A stretch of 64,000 bases of DNA from Guyanagaster necrorhizus. Taxonomy: Eukaryota; Basidiomycota; Agaricomycetes; Agaricales; Physalacriaceae. The notes under the pieces are model-generated. The model was not told the origin of the DNA and did no database searches. It was given only the letters and a program-made list of their open reading frames with translations. Where the stretch lies: the NCBI RefSeq assembly GCF_019112545.1, contig NW_025064898.1:711993-775992 (forward strand). Direction: 5' to 3'. Position numbers and translations under genes: made by a program. Positions 48,201 to 57,837 of this stretch are shown here, one piece after another. Within the stretch, counting starts at the first letter, position 1. Every line of letters begins with the position of its first letter.

Positions 48201-49165
48201 TTCGATCGAGTTGACCTTGGAAGGATAGACAAAGATCCTACAAGATGAAGTATATGCAAAGTATGGCATGCCTCAAGTTGTTATTTTGGATAGAGAACCA
48301 CAATTTGTCTCCAAGTTCTTGAATGATCTCTACTGACTTCTGTGTATCAAGCATAATGCATCTACTGTATATCACCCACAAACCAATGGACAAACAGAAT
48401 AAGCAAACCAAGAAGTTGAAAAATATCTTTAACTCTTCATAAACTATCAACAAGATGACTGGGTGAAATGGTTAGCACTCACCACCTTCCAACACAATAA
48501 CCAAGTCCATTCAGCAATAGGGAAAACCCTATTCTTCGTCAATCACGGATGACACCTAAATGTCACCCAAATAGAACAACATCAAACAACTACACCAGCC
48601 TCCTCAGATTTTGCCTCCACAATGATAAAAATTCATATGGAAACAAAGGTAGCACTGGAGAAAGCTGCAACAACCATGAAGGCACAGTACAACAAACACT
48701 ATTGACCAGCTTATAACTACTCCATCAATGATAAAGTATGGCTGGACACCACAAACCTTCATCTGCCACAGCCCAAATAAAAACTCACTGATAAGTGAAC
48801 AGATCTCTTCCAAATCACCTCAAAAGTCGATGCAAGTGCATATAAACTTTGACTACTATCAACCTGAAAAATCCATGATGTCTTCAACAAGACATTGTTG
48901 TCCCTCTATATTATATCAGCCTTTCCCAACCAGGAACGACCTCCTCCACCACCACTGGACCTGATCGATGATGAAGAACACTATGAAATTGACCAAGTCC
49001 TGAATCATAAATTACACAAAATCAAGGCAAGGAGTGGTGGAACAATAACAACAGTGGATTATCTTATCAGCTGAAAGGGTTATAGCCTTGAATCAAATCA
49101 GTGGGTAAATAAGAAACTGATGAATGCTGAGAAAGCAATCTATGATTATGAACTATCTCTAAATT
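45290..49165 (+). pseudogene. G pol: protease, RT, RNase H, integrase, chromodomain
   Basis: Protease has ALIDSGCMGSSINCTFV near 45770-45820 and LGTKEVFLGHDWL near 45975. RT has a clean piece 46193-46423, then 46564-46896 (110 codons) with KLDIQWEYNNVCIKERDEWKA and an intact catalytic YLDDIL (46837-46854). RNase H at about 47260-47640 has KADSSEGAIGAVL, KELLAIM and TNHQNL (Asp of TDHQN changed). Integrase at about 47890-48960 has HDHAMAGHS ... CKTCQWGKS (HHCC complete), IDMITGL (first Asp), VILDREPQF (second Asp) and TNGQTE followed by TAA. The chromodomain at 48975-49165 has TGA at its conserved Trp (LIS, TGA, KGYSLESNQW). Confidence 0.86.
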
Positions 49166-49200
49166 AAGCCATCAGGATAATGGTCTTAAGGAGGGGGTAA

Positions 49201-49658
49201 TGTTATGATTTTCTCTTCTTTCCTTATTTTTAACCCCTATTTATACTTAGTCAAGGCATCAAGAACAAGCACTTAGAACTATGGGAAGACTTAGTCATTA
49301 CAACAGGCTGACTTCATCATGGTTCTTCAATGCAATCGACATCTAACAATAAATGCACAATCAGCCTTTTATGTACAGTAATGATATTCAAGAACAAAGA
49401 GCATCCAGGACAGAAAAACACACAATAAGTACAAGTATTAATAGCAAACTATGTACTGTATTTAAAAAGGCTCACTCTTGCTGGTAAATCTCCAGCTTCA
49501 AGCTAAAGTTTATTCACACTATTCTACTCTTGAGCCAACTCTTTGGCCTTGTGACACAATGACTGTAAATCACATCAGTAAACTCAGATGACTACCCAAA
49601 GTGTGAGGTAGCTTCTGTTTATCATGTGGTTTCACTCATGTGATGCTTGGGTCTAACA
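49201..49658 (+). repeat. G 3' LTR (458 bp)
   Basis: Follows the polypurine tract AAGGAGGGGGTAA. Starts TGTTATGATTTTCTC and ends GGTCTAACA. It differs from the 5' LTR mainly by transitions, for example AACAAGTGCTTAGAACTG against AACAAGCACTTAGAACTA. Confidence 0.93.
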
Positions 49659-50759
49659 ATTAGAATAATGGTCTTAAAGGAGAGGGTGATGTTATAATTT
49701 TTTCCATATTCTTTTCTTTTTCTTATCTTATCAGAGCATCTATCTTATCTTGAGCACTTTCTCAAAGGACATGAAAAGATCAGATAATCATAATAGATGG
49801 GATACCATTGTACTTGGTCATCTTGCCCACAGACAATTCTCTATTGTCTCACTCCCAATAATCAGACAGCATCAGTATCATAGCATAGAATAGCATAATA
49901 GATAGTAGTTATATTTATTACAAGCAAGACAGTATATAAGTAGAATAGCTCTCACTGTAGTAATCCAGCTTTGAGCTATAAGTTTATTTCACACTATCTT
50001 TTTTCAAGTCTAGCTTGTCTCTGGCCTTGAAGCACTTTATGTTAGGTCTCTACTAAACACTCATAAATGTCTCACACTGCTTCTGCTGAAGTCTAATTCT
50101 AGGTTCTGAGTCTGAGTCTGGTTTCAGTATAAAAGTATAATGAGAATAACAAGGTAAGCAATAAGAATTTCACAAAGGAGGATAAAGGATTGTGGCTGAT
50201 AGATATAATCTGCTGTTGTGATAAGAGTATTTGCATCAGATAGTCAGAGAGTATAGTAGGTGTATTAAATCTTAGCTCAAGACTGGAGTACATTAGTGTG
50301 TACTACTGCCTTAAATACTGTCTAAAGGACTCTATGCCCTACAGGCAACTATTGTCTGCTTTCTATGTCCTCCACTCATTGTCTGGAATAACAATAACTG
50401 TGCCCTTACTTTTGTTTGTTATTGTTGCTCTGCTATACCATCACTATAGTGAGTTTTCCATATGCCACAGTTTCTATTGTGTTCAAGATATAGGATAGTG
50501 ATGGTTATTATATTGTTTTTTGTCATCTTATTGTGCATCAATGAATAAGATGTAGCCATAGTGTCATCATATCTTTACCATCTTTTGTAAGGTTGGCCTG
50601 AGGTCAGGATTGGTAAGCATCAGCAGGCCATGATTTAGAGGCAAAAATTGTGACACTTTATCTATCAGAACACATTCAGCAAACTCTAGCATGATTATAC
50701 AAATGTGATACAGCACTAGTTTATCATGTGTTCAGATCACATGCTCATTAGATCTAACA
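49659..50759 (+). repeat. E polypurine tract and 3' LTR, split by a solo LTR
   Basis: The E tail resumes after G with ATTAG, then AAAGGAGAGGGTGA. The LTR starts TGTTATAATTTTTTCC at 49690 and ends GATCTAACA at 50759. With the inserted solo LTR and one CTTTA copy removed it is about 449 bp, as expected for family A. This is the right-hand edge of the whole stack. The host target duplication should be ATTGG (50760-50764). Confidence 0.9.
50040..50655 (-). repeat. Solo LTR of family C (616 bp)
   Basis: On the plus strand it runs from TGTTAGGTCTCTAC to AATTGTGACA, with perfect CTTTA duplications at 50035-50039 and 50656-50660. It has no internal region, so it was left by recombination between the two LTRs of an inserted C-type element. 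It aligns with the C 5' LTR at 18600-19173 and is assigned to the minus strand by that match. It interrupts the E 3' LTR between AAGCACTTTA and CTTTATCTATCAGAACA. Confidence 0.93.
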
Positions 50760-51005
50760 ATTGGTGAGAGATCACATTGCTTGAGTCATCTCCACTTCTC
50801 ATATTGTTCTGCAGGCATTAGCCACCACAAACTGCAATTTAAAATCCACTAATATCAACTGAACCTCTTGACAATACATTGTTTCACAAAAATTGGCCTA
50901 GCAAGTAAACAAGGACTACAGAATACAGGATGGATGAAGAAATGCAAGATAAATACAGTTGCAATATAAAAGAACAGTGCTATACCAAAAATCAAAACAA
51001 AAAGT
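50760..51005. other. CpG-free transition between the stack and the SRA gene
   Basis: No LTR or retroelement coding text is visible here. It is probably host sequence downstream of the SRA gene, including its 3' untranslated region on the minus strand. I saw no CG dinucleotide from the LTR end until 51119, while the host genes further right are rich in CG. Confidence 0.6.
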
Positions 51006-52379
51006 TTAAGATGATAGATCTGCCATGCAGTATCTTCCAAAAAAACTCTGCTTGCCTTTGATCCTGTCATATAGCTCTCTTTCTGTATGTATCCTCTCCT
51101 CTACAGGGGTGGCTGGTACGTTGACATTGATCTGAGGAGAACAATTGGCCGGAACATGTTTGTCGGGTTGTTCCACTTTGAGACATTTTGTGGGTTTGGG
51201 GTTGACCATGATAGGACCACGAAGTGTTCCTTCATATCTGGCATGGATTGGGGGATTGACAGAGCGAGCAGGGGCGATATGGCTTGATGAGGCTACAGGC
51301 TTCTGAGTACTAGATGATCGGCGACGCTTGGCACAGGGACGGCCTTTCGAAGAGCCTGTGGTCACAGCAGATGAGCTTCGACGCATCGAAGATTTCTCGC
51401 TTCCAGAGTCTGAGGCAGTGTCATCATCAAAGCGGAGCAGACCGAGTTCATCTGGGCCGGGCGGTTTGCCGAGATGGGGATTCTCTTCAAGTAACTAGGG
51501 GGAGATCAGTATCCATTAAAAGGGGGGAATGAGTACGAACGACGAATAGAAATCGACATGTTTTGAAACCCGTTCGACCGCGTTGCCTCCAAGCCTATAT
51601 AGGTTAAGATGTGCATCAGATGGGAAGGAATAGAAATGAAGGCACCGACCTTGATGACTTTGTACAGGCCATCATAACGGTACCTATATAATAATAAGAC
51701 ACGAAAAGTGGGATCAGAACGGAGGTGGTACCCTTCACTTGGTGCGTAACGAGAGTTGTTTTGTCCTCGGATAACCCTAACGGGGTTTCCCGTTGTCAGA
51801 GACGCCTTTGTGGATATTTCAGCAATGGGTCTCTTGGTAAAATAGTCAAACACACCTTTAGAGTTTTGTTTCCCAGGTTCCACTCTTGGTCTGCGACTTG
51901 TACTGTATTGTATCCCTGGGTTCTTCCACCTAGTCCAAATATAAGCAGGGCCTTGTTTGATGTCAGGGCTGATAGCAAGTACCTGAACCAGTATACGTGC
52001 TAGACGCGTCGTTGATGAGAGCTTGCTGTGTGTGTAAAAAGGAAGAAGAGCGCACAAATATGTTCCATGGTCTTCATCGTCCTCGTAGCCACCCGACCTG
52101 CGATAATCAGCGCGAGTTGTGGTGAAGAATTCAAAACATACACAACGATAGAGTACGCCCCGCCTTCCTTCGAAGTGCCAAAGATGCCAGAGCGAGGAGG
52201 GTTGTGTAATCCCGCTGCACGAACTTGTAGTCTACCGGGGAATATCGAGCCAATTGGTACGCCCGTGATGTGCCCGTGAACTCGACTGAAAGCTGTGAGC
52301 AAAAAAGAGATGAACAAGTGACAAAAACTCACGAATCACGGGCAGGTTTTGGGAGAGGTCCCGCAGGAAATGGAGGCAT
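51006..52379 (-). CDS. SRA/YDG-domain protein, probable methylated-DNA reader
   Basis: About 325 residues with an SRA (SET- and RING-associated, YDG) domain at residues ~16-165. This fold binds modified cytosine in UHRF1 and in fungal and plant relatives. No RING, PHD or SET domain is visible. The start is ATG 52379 (MPPFPAGPLPKPARDS). Nine exons with 44-56 bp introns were placed by frame and homology: 52379-52333, 52285-52142, 52097-52056, 51999-51983, 51929-51856, 51805-51732, 51683-51650, 51594 to about 51535, and about 51494-51006. The spliced text gives GHITGVPIGSIFPGR, GGAYSIVVSGGYEDDEDHG, FTYTGSGGRTQGYNTVQVAD, EWNLGNKTL, GNPVRVIRGQNNSRYAPSEG, YRYDGLYKVIK and WRQRGRTGFKTCRF, the full SRA signature. 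The last intron is uncertain. The tail (FDDDTASDSGSEKSSMRRSSS, then CAKRRRSSSTQKP) is basic and Ser-rich, likely nuclear. It shares a short divergent promoter with the next gene. Confidence 0.85.
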
Positions 52380-52510
52380 AGAAGAAAACAAAAAAAAGTG
52401 TTGACGTAAAGGTGGTGAGTGGCACGGCACGTGTACGCCGGTCGAAAGTCGTACCTCTTCCAGACTTGAGACGATTTTCTGGAACGAATTATTATCGATT
52501 ATCGCCCACC

Positions 52511-53379
52511 ATGATGAATCTGTACTTGAACCCACAAAATATCAGTCCGGTGCTCCTCAATGCCCAGGGTATCCTGCAGCGGTATCCTCGAGCCATTGCC
52601 TTCACCACCGCAGTCGCACTGTCGACCCCATGGATGATAGACAACTACGCCAAGTATATGAGCCTTGGAGAGGGCGGTTTCCCGTACAACCCTATCGGAT
52701 GGCTCATGGCTCTCGCTATCTGGCCGTTTGGTCGCGAGACCGTGTCGACGAAAGAGTACCAGCAAGACCCGAATAAAGAGGCTTGGCTTGTTGATATTCC
52801 TCAGCGACAGGGCGAGAGGCCGGCTACTGGATGGCATTCCGTTCCCCACAGACAGCTTGTACAGTTGCCTGACGCTGATATGAGAGAAGCAAGTCTTTGT
52901 TTTACCCAATGCTGCTTAATCTGATACCCCATGCAGAAACTGGACAAGCTCTTCGCCAAACTCAGTAAAGACAATTCGTCGTTGGTAGAGCTCCTGACGT
53001 CGCCGCACGAGCGCCATGTCCAAGGAATGCACATCCGTTCTTCCATCCCAGCTCCCCATGAAACTGCCGAGCAGGCCTCGCTCGAGATCGGCCATATTCA
53101 TCCACCAGACCATTCTATGCATTTTGTTCTGTCGCCCCAAGATTGCAAGCTTGGTACGTCTGCCTCGGTGTTCTCTTGATCCTAGCTTGACCATATTCTT
53201 CAGTTATCGAGAAAGGTTGGGGAGAGCGTCACCCATTGAGCGGAGTCAACAAGTACGTTCCCTTGCCAAAGGAATATCTAATGATCTACGGACCTCGCAA
53301 CGACGAAGAGCTAGCCATCATTGAGCATATCCTCAAAGCCAGCATAGGCTTCATGACAAACAGTCGCAGTATCGTTTGA
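52511..53379 (+). CDS. Fungal-luciferase-family membrane protein
   Basis: A 256-residue protein from three exons (52511-52888, 52937-53153, 53204-53379). ATG 52511 is preferred (CCCACC context, MMNLYLNPQNISP); an in-frame ATG at 52412 also exists. A hydrophobic N-terminal part (AIAFTTAVALSTPWMI, then NPIGWLMALAIWPFG) suggests a membrane anchor. From memory, the motifs align in order with the luciferase of bioluminescent mushrooms (nnLuz, 267 aa): WLVDIPQRQGERP, the MRE-KLDKL helix, GHIHPPDHSMHFVLSPQD, KGWGERHPLSG, YGPRNDEEL and ILKASIGFMTN. This family (Pfam 'Luciferase', PF17648) is widespread in non-luminous fungi, so light emission should not be assumed. No hispidin-pathway gene is adjacent. 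Intron 1 has GC-AG ends (GAA|GCAAGT). The stop is 29 bp from the stop of the convergent PPR-like gene. Confidence 0.8.
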
Positions 53380-53408
53380 GAGCAGTGTACAAATATTCAC
53401 TCTTATAC

Positions 53409-56326
53409 TTATGTACGAATGTTACGTCCTTTAGGCGCACGCCTCTTTTCCACCTCCGTCTTTAAAATTCCGACCACCAATCTAGCAGCCTCCGCATCGT
53501 CTCTTTGAAAGAATGCCGTAATGAACATCCTATACATCGGTCTTACATGCCTCTCGAATGAAATCTCTGCATCCAAATCCGGAATCGTGAACCTAATCCT
53601 CGACTGGGATGGCGTTGAAAATGGTACATCCCCCTCTCGTGGGAGCCAGCGCGCGTCGACCGGGTACCCCAGCCTCACCACCTCATCAAACAGCATCCTC
53701 ACCGCGGCAGCATCGACGACTGTCGTCCAACGCAGAACCGCTTTCAAGATGATGTTGAGCGTGACCCGGTCCTCTACGAAGCCATAGCGCTTCACGAAAT
53801 AGTCCCGGTTGGCGATTACCTTCCGTACGAGCTGCGCATTACGCACGCGAAAACTCTGGAATGTGCGGTGCAAGATCATGTTTCCCATATGAGTTCGCGC
53901 CGGAACCTCCAGGTATTGAAGTGATCGGGCGTACAAGTTTCGTGCAGCGACGGGGCGTTTGGCTTTTGTGAGGATGTAGATAGCCAACTTGATGCTTGCA
54001 ACGTCGCTGGGCGTTTCGCGTAGCGTCGAAAACACGTTCATTGCTGTAGAACGAGGGGGATCTCTTAATCTGAATCCAGAGTGCGATGCCATTCGTTCAC
54101 GAATATTGGTCGATGTCGATCTCGCGATGGTCCTCGCAACCAAGGTCCCGCCATTCCGGGCGATGTTGTATACCAGCCGCTGCCGAAGTATTTCAAGCTG
54201 CGCAGCATCACTGACCGTCCCAAGCAATGTCATGTAAAGATCTACTGCGAGTTTGAACCGCCTTCGCCGAACCAACAGTTGGGCAAAACCCGCAAGGAAG
54301 GTCATAGAGAAGAACCCTGGATTTGAACGGTGAATGCGCTGAACCGCGCCAAAGGCCTTCATGCTGTATCCAGATTGACCTATCACAGTAAGGGTGTGCT
54401 GTATATGCCCTTGATTCCGTCTGATAAGAAGAAAGGGATATTCCGAATCTGGCAGATGGAGAAGGTGATCGCCTATGGTACCAGCGGAAGATTCAGATAA
54501 ATGGCACACGCCATGTCGAAAAAGGGACCGACTGATGGCTTCTAGCAGCTGTGTACGCCGCTGACGGAGAAGTCTAGTGTCGTAAAGAAAAAGTATGGAA
54601 CGTTCCGGCTGAATAGGAGCCATCAGGAACCCGAGCGCACATACAATGCTGGGAGCCAAAGTGATATCTGCTTCTTGAGAATGGAGATACAACGCAAAAG
54701 CGCTAAGGGTATCTGAGGTCATGATCATCCGAAAAACCACTTCTAATACATCACTCGCATTCGGTCCGTCAAAGGCCATACTGAGGACACGCAGTGCATC
54801 GTCCCAGCTAGGGCTGATGGACCGAAAGTAGCACACCACAAAGTCCGCTGCGAGGGAGATGATCTGAATCTTTTCAGCTCTAGTGTGATCCTTCCGTGTC
54901 GTCCATAGATCCTCAGACAAGATATAGCGACGACAGATATCAACGAGGCTTCGGTCGGCTGTGTGAGCGCCCAGTCGAAGGAAGGAGGCTACGACTGCCC
55001 GTTCGACGAACTGTGGCCGAGGGCTGTCCTGCACAGACAACTGCCAGAGTCTCCACAACCTACGCACTGTGGATTGTATGACTGGTGAGGACGGCCATTT
55101 CCCATCTTTCACAAGTGTTTCTAGAGAAACCAGCACAAGCACTGTGCTCCAGCCTAGTGCCGGATCGTCGGGCTTATCCGTCAACGGAATCAAGTGCTGG
55201 CCAAGAGTCTTGGCTGATTTAGATGAGTGAACAAGAAAGATTTTCAACTGCCTCCATCTCCATGAAGTGTCGTTGTGGGGGTTAAAAACATTCTGCGCCT
55301 GGACTCTAACCCACTGTTGAACGGAAAGCGGAAGTGACACGTAGAAATGGGGGAGAAATGCCATCCCAAACCCGACGGCGAGGTGCTCAATACTGATTGT
55401 TGCTGGTCCATAACTTTGGGAATGGGCATCCAGGACACGGGTGGTACCCAAAGTCGGTGCACGCTTCAAATGTGAATTGGCTCCCTTGAACTGGGTCAAT
55501 CGAGTCCAAACCATGCTAAGAACATGCTCTCCGGCCACGTCAGGAATATCTTGGTTCAGGATTATCGGCCAGATAAATTCTATGATCTCGGACGCTGGAT
55601 TGGGAAATCTTTCGAATATGATGGATACATGGTGAAGCACTTCCGTTACAGACTGTGGATTTCCAGAGGACATAAGAGTTCTGTAATAGGCGAGATGCAG
55701 GTTAACGTCGATGGGTGACATTCGAAGATGCTCGTAATGGTGTCTTGCAAGCCAAAGAGATGTTGGATCTTCGTGTCGATGGTCAGTCAGAGAATAAGGA
55801 CATGACGAAAGATGATACCTGTCGAGGAAGACGCGAGCAATCCCCGTAATACCCAACACCGATCCTCTTCACCAAGTTCGTACCCCAGCGTCTCCATGTC
55901 CGATGCAACCTCGCGCACGAATTCCCTATGTATGGTTGAAGATGCTCCTTGTTCTGAAGCATCCAAGTCCGTGGAGAGCTTTCCATACAAACGTATGAGC
56001 TTGCTAAGCTGGCTGTGACTGAGAGAGGAAACCTGATGCGCTTGCTTGACTTCACGATATAGTGTAAGCAGAGTACCGCTGGACACAAGAGAGCTCGACG
56101 AAACATCCGACGACAGATGCGTGCTGGGAGTCGAAAGAGAATAATTCCGCTCTGCAAGGGCGCGACGCGAGCCGGCTATAGTCACATTACCGTGACATGC
56201 TCTGCATACAAAATAGCGACTAAAAGACTATCAAAAAGGCTGTAGCATCCAGCAGGGAAGTAAGGTATACCGAAGAATGCCGCAGCCGTCCAAATTTCGG
56301 GCTGTCGACTGAACCCATCTCAACAT
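53409..56326 (-). CDS. Large PPR-like helical-repeat protein, probably mitochondrial
   Basis: Three exons (56326-56271, 56219-55819, 55768-53409) join in frame to 938 residues. Introns are 51 and 50 bp with GT-AG ends. The N-terminus (MLRWVQSTARNLDGCGILRR) has spaced Arg and no acid until Asp, as in a mitochondrial presequence. It is followed by YFVCRACHG. The rest is helical with repeated hydrophobic spacing. Near the C-terminus a pentatricopeptide-like unit is seen (VTLNIILKAVLRW, VRMLFDEVVRLGYPVDARW), a pattern common in large Agaricomycete PPR proteins of organelle RNA metabolism. No catalytic motif was recognised, so the RNA target and exact role are unknown. GC-rich with normal CpG. It starts 430 bp from RPLP0, divergently. 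Confidence 0.72.
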
Positions 56327-56700
56327 TCCATTGCATGTGAGACGATGATGTTGGCGCGGAATACAATAGCTGCGACAACGATTGTCAGCGAGCGAAATCG
56401 TCCCTGCGACTGGAAGGGCCTTGCCGTCGAGCACAGCGGCAGACAACGGCTAGTAGGACTTCGTCGTCGTCGAGTCGTAGGGGAACGGAAAATGCCGCGA
56501 TTCCGCAAACCTTATTCATAATTCCCACGGTATGCGTACACAGAAAGAAAACCCAGCTGCGTTCGTCTTCTTCACCTTAGTCGTCTTGAAAAATCCATTG
56601 GCACTCCGTGGTGAGTATTGTCAAATGTGTCTGTTGGAACCGTTGCTGATGATGAGCAGAGACCAATAGGGAGGCACTATCTCTATAATTCCAACACATT

Positions 56701-56747
56701 GTATGTCCTAATTGATACGAATGCGACGACCTCTCATCTGTCTGTAG
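56701..56747 (+). other. Probable 5' UTR intron of RPLP0
   Basis: GTATGTCCTAATTG ... CTGTAG, 47 bp, directly followed by AACAACAAA and the RPLP0 start codon. Length and ends match the coding introns. Introns in the leader are common in fungal ribosomal-protein genes. This is inferred from sequence only. Confidence 0.45.
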
Positions 56748-56756
56748 AACAACAAA

Positions 56757-57837
56757 ATGGGAGCTTCTCGCGCTGACAAGGAAGTATACTTCCAAAAACT
56801 CAAGGAACTCTTAGCCAAGTACCGTGCGTCTCCACAGACAACAATTTGCATAACGTGCTAACAATCGTGCAGCATCGATTTTCCTGGTCAACGTCGACAA
56901 TGTCGGATCCAACCAGATGCATCAGATCCGTGTCTCTCTCCGAGGCAAGGGTGTTGTTTTGATGGGCAAGAACACTATGGTCCGACGTGCTCTCCGTTCC
57001 ATTCTCTCTGAGTACCCCCAGTTCGAGCGTCTTCTTCCCCACGTCAAGGGCAACATCGGTTTCGTGTTCACCTCTGGAGATCTCAAGGACGTTCGTGACC
57101 TCATCGTTGCCAACAAGGTCGCTGCTCCCGCTCGTGCTGGTGCGTTTGCCCCCAAGGACGTCACTGTTCCTGCTGGAAACACCGGTATGGAACCCGGAAA
57201 GACGTCTTTCTTCCAGGCTCTCGGTATCCCTACCAAGATTGCCCGTGGTACAATTGAAATCGTTTCTGACGTCAAGGTCGTGCAAGCTGGTACTCGTGTA
57301 GGAACTTCAGAGGCAACTCTGTTGAACATGCTTAATATTTCCCCCTTCACCTACGGAATGACGGTTGTCCAGATCTTCGACTCTGGAAACTCGTTCTCGC
57401 CCGAGGTTCTGGATGTTGATGAGCAAGAGCTCGTGGACAGGTTCTTGAGTGGTATCAAGACCATCGCGGCTATTTCCCTTGCTCTCAACTACCCCACCAT
57501 CGTATCGGTTGCTCACTCGCTCGTGAATGCTTACAAGAACGTCCTTGCCGTTTCATTGGCTACCGAGTACACGTTCGATGGATCCGAGAAGGTCTGTTGT
57601 CGGATCTGTATGTTTTCCATGTGCTTATTTGTTCTAGGTCAAAGAGTACCTTGCCAACCCCGATGCATTTGCTGCTGCTGCTGCCCCAGTTGCTGTCGAG
57701 GCTGCTCCTGCCGCTGCTGCTGTTGAGGAGGAGCCAGAGAAGGAGGAAGAATCTGACGAGGACATGGTGAGAATTATTCTTCGGCGTTGATTGTATCTGA
57801 TGCACGTTGGTTGCAGGGCTTCGGTCTGTTCGATTAA
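56757..57837 (+). CDS. RPLP0: 60S acidic ribosomal protein P0
   Basis: 311 residues from four exons (56757-56823, 56873-57591, 57638-57766, 57817-57837), with introns of 46-50 bp. P0 is the stalk base of the large subunit; it binds 25S rRNA and anchors the P1/P2 dimers that recruit elongation factors. The start [19 protein letters not shown] and AACAAAATGG context fit. Family signatures include [42 protein letters not shown] and [17 protein letters not shown]. An Ala-rich hinge precedes the acidic stalk tail EESDEDMGFGLFD. The last exon holds only the six-residue GFGLFD end. A TGCTAAC branch site is visible in intron 1. Length equals the usual 310-320. Confidence 0.97.

Larger units (their letters stand above)
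41646..49658 (+). mobile_element. Full-length chromovirus G (8.0 kb), inserted in E
   Basis: Complete element with 452 and 458 bp LTRs and perfect duplications ATTAG at 41641-41645 and 49659-49663. E continues at 49659 with its own polypurine tract and 3' LTR. G appears the youngest and best preserved copy. It retains the most CG dinucleotides in the stack (for example around 42750-43440, 46360, 47270, 48070 and 48110), its protease DSG and RT YLDDIL are intact, and its open pieces are the longest. Stops still interrupt gag and pol, so it looks non-autonomous now. Confidence 0.95.
1..50759. mobile_element. Nested stack of decayed Ty3/gypsy chromoviruses
   Basis: All sequence from the left edge to 50759 can be assigned to LTR retrotransposons inserted in one another, apart from one unassigned block at about 12880-14240. 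Boundaries were set by LTR termini (TGTTA at the left end, TAACA at the right end), by 5 bp target-site duplications, and by gag or pol reading frames that stop at one LTR and resume after the other. The greatest depth is four layers: E contains C, C contains A2, and A2 contains A1 and B1. Frames are full of TGA, TAG and TAA codons at positions expected to be Arg, Gln or Trp, and CG dinucleotides are very rare. I see no host gene inside the stack other than the antisense genes carried by family B. Confidence 0.93.

Noticed and set aside
1..50759. Alternative genetic code in which TGA means Trp
   Set aside because: TGA also falls at expected Arg codons, and TAA and TAG are equally common inside the same domains. 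CpG depletion explains most of the stops, and the host genes to the right use TGA as a stop.
51506..52057. 183-codon minus-strand frame as its own gene
   Set aside because: It reads through introns of the SRA gene. Only the spliced model gives the complete SRA signature.
52412..52510. Upstream in-frame ATG as the luciferase-family start
   Set aside because: It would put 33 basic residues with no family match before the anchor, and would lie close to the divergent SRA start. The ATG at 52511 has better context and gives the expected length.
52511..53379. Bioluminescence gene cluster
   Set aside because: No polyketide synthase, monooxygenase or hydrolase of the hispidin cycle is nearby. One family member is not evidence of light emission.
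56922..57350. Minus-strand frames of 142 and 161 codons antisense to RPLP0
   Set aside because: They mirror the codon bias of the strongly conserved RPLP0 exon and have no independent protein similarity.
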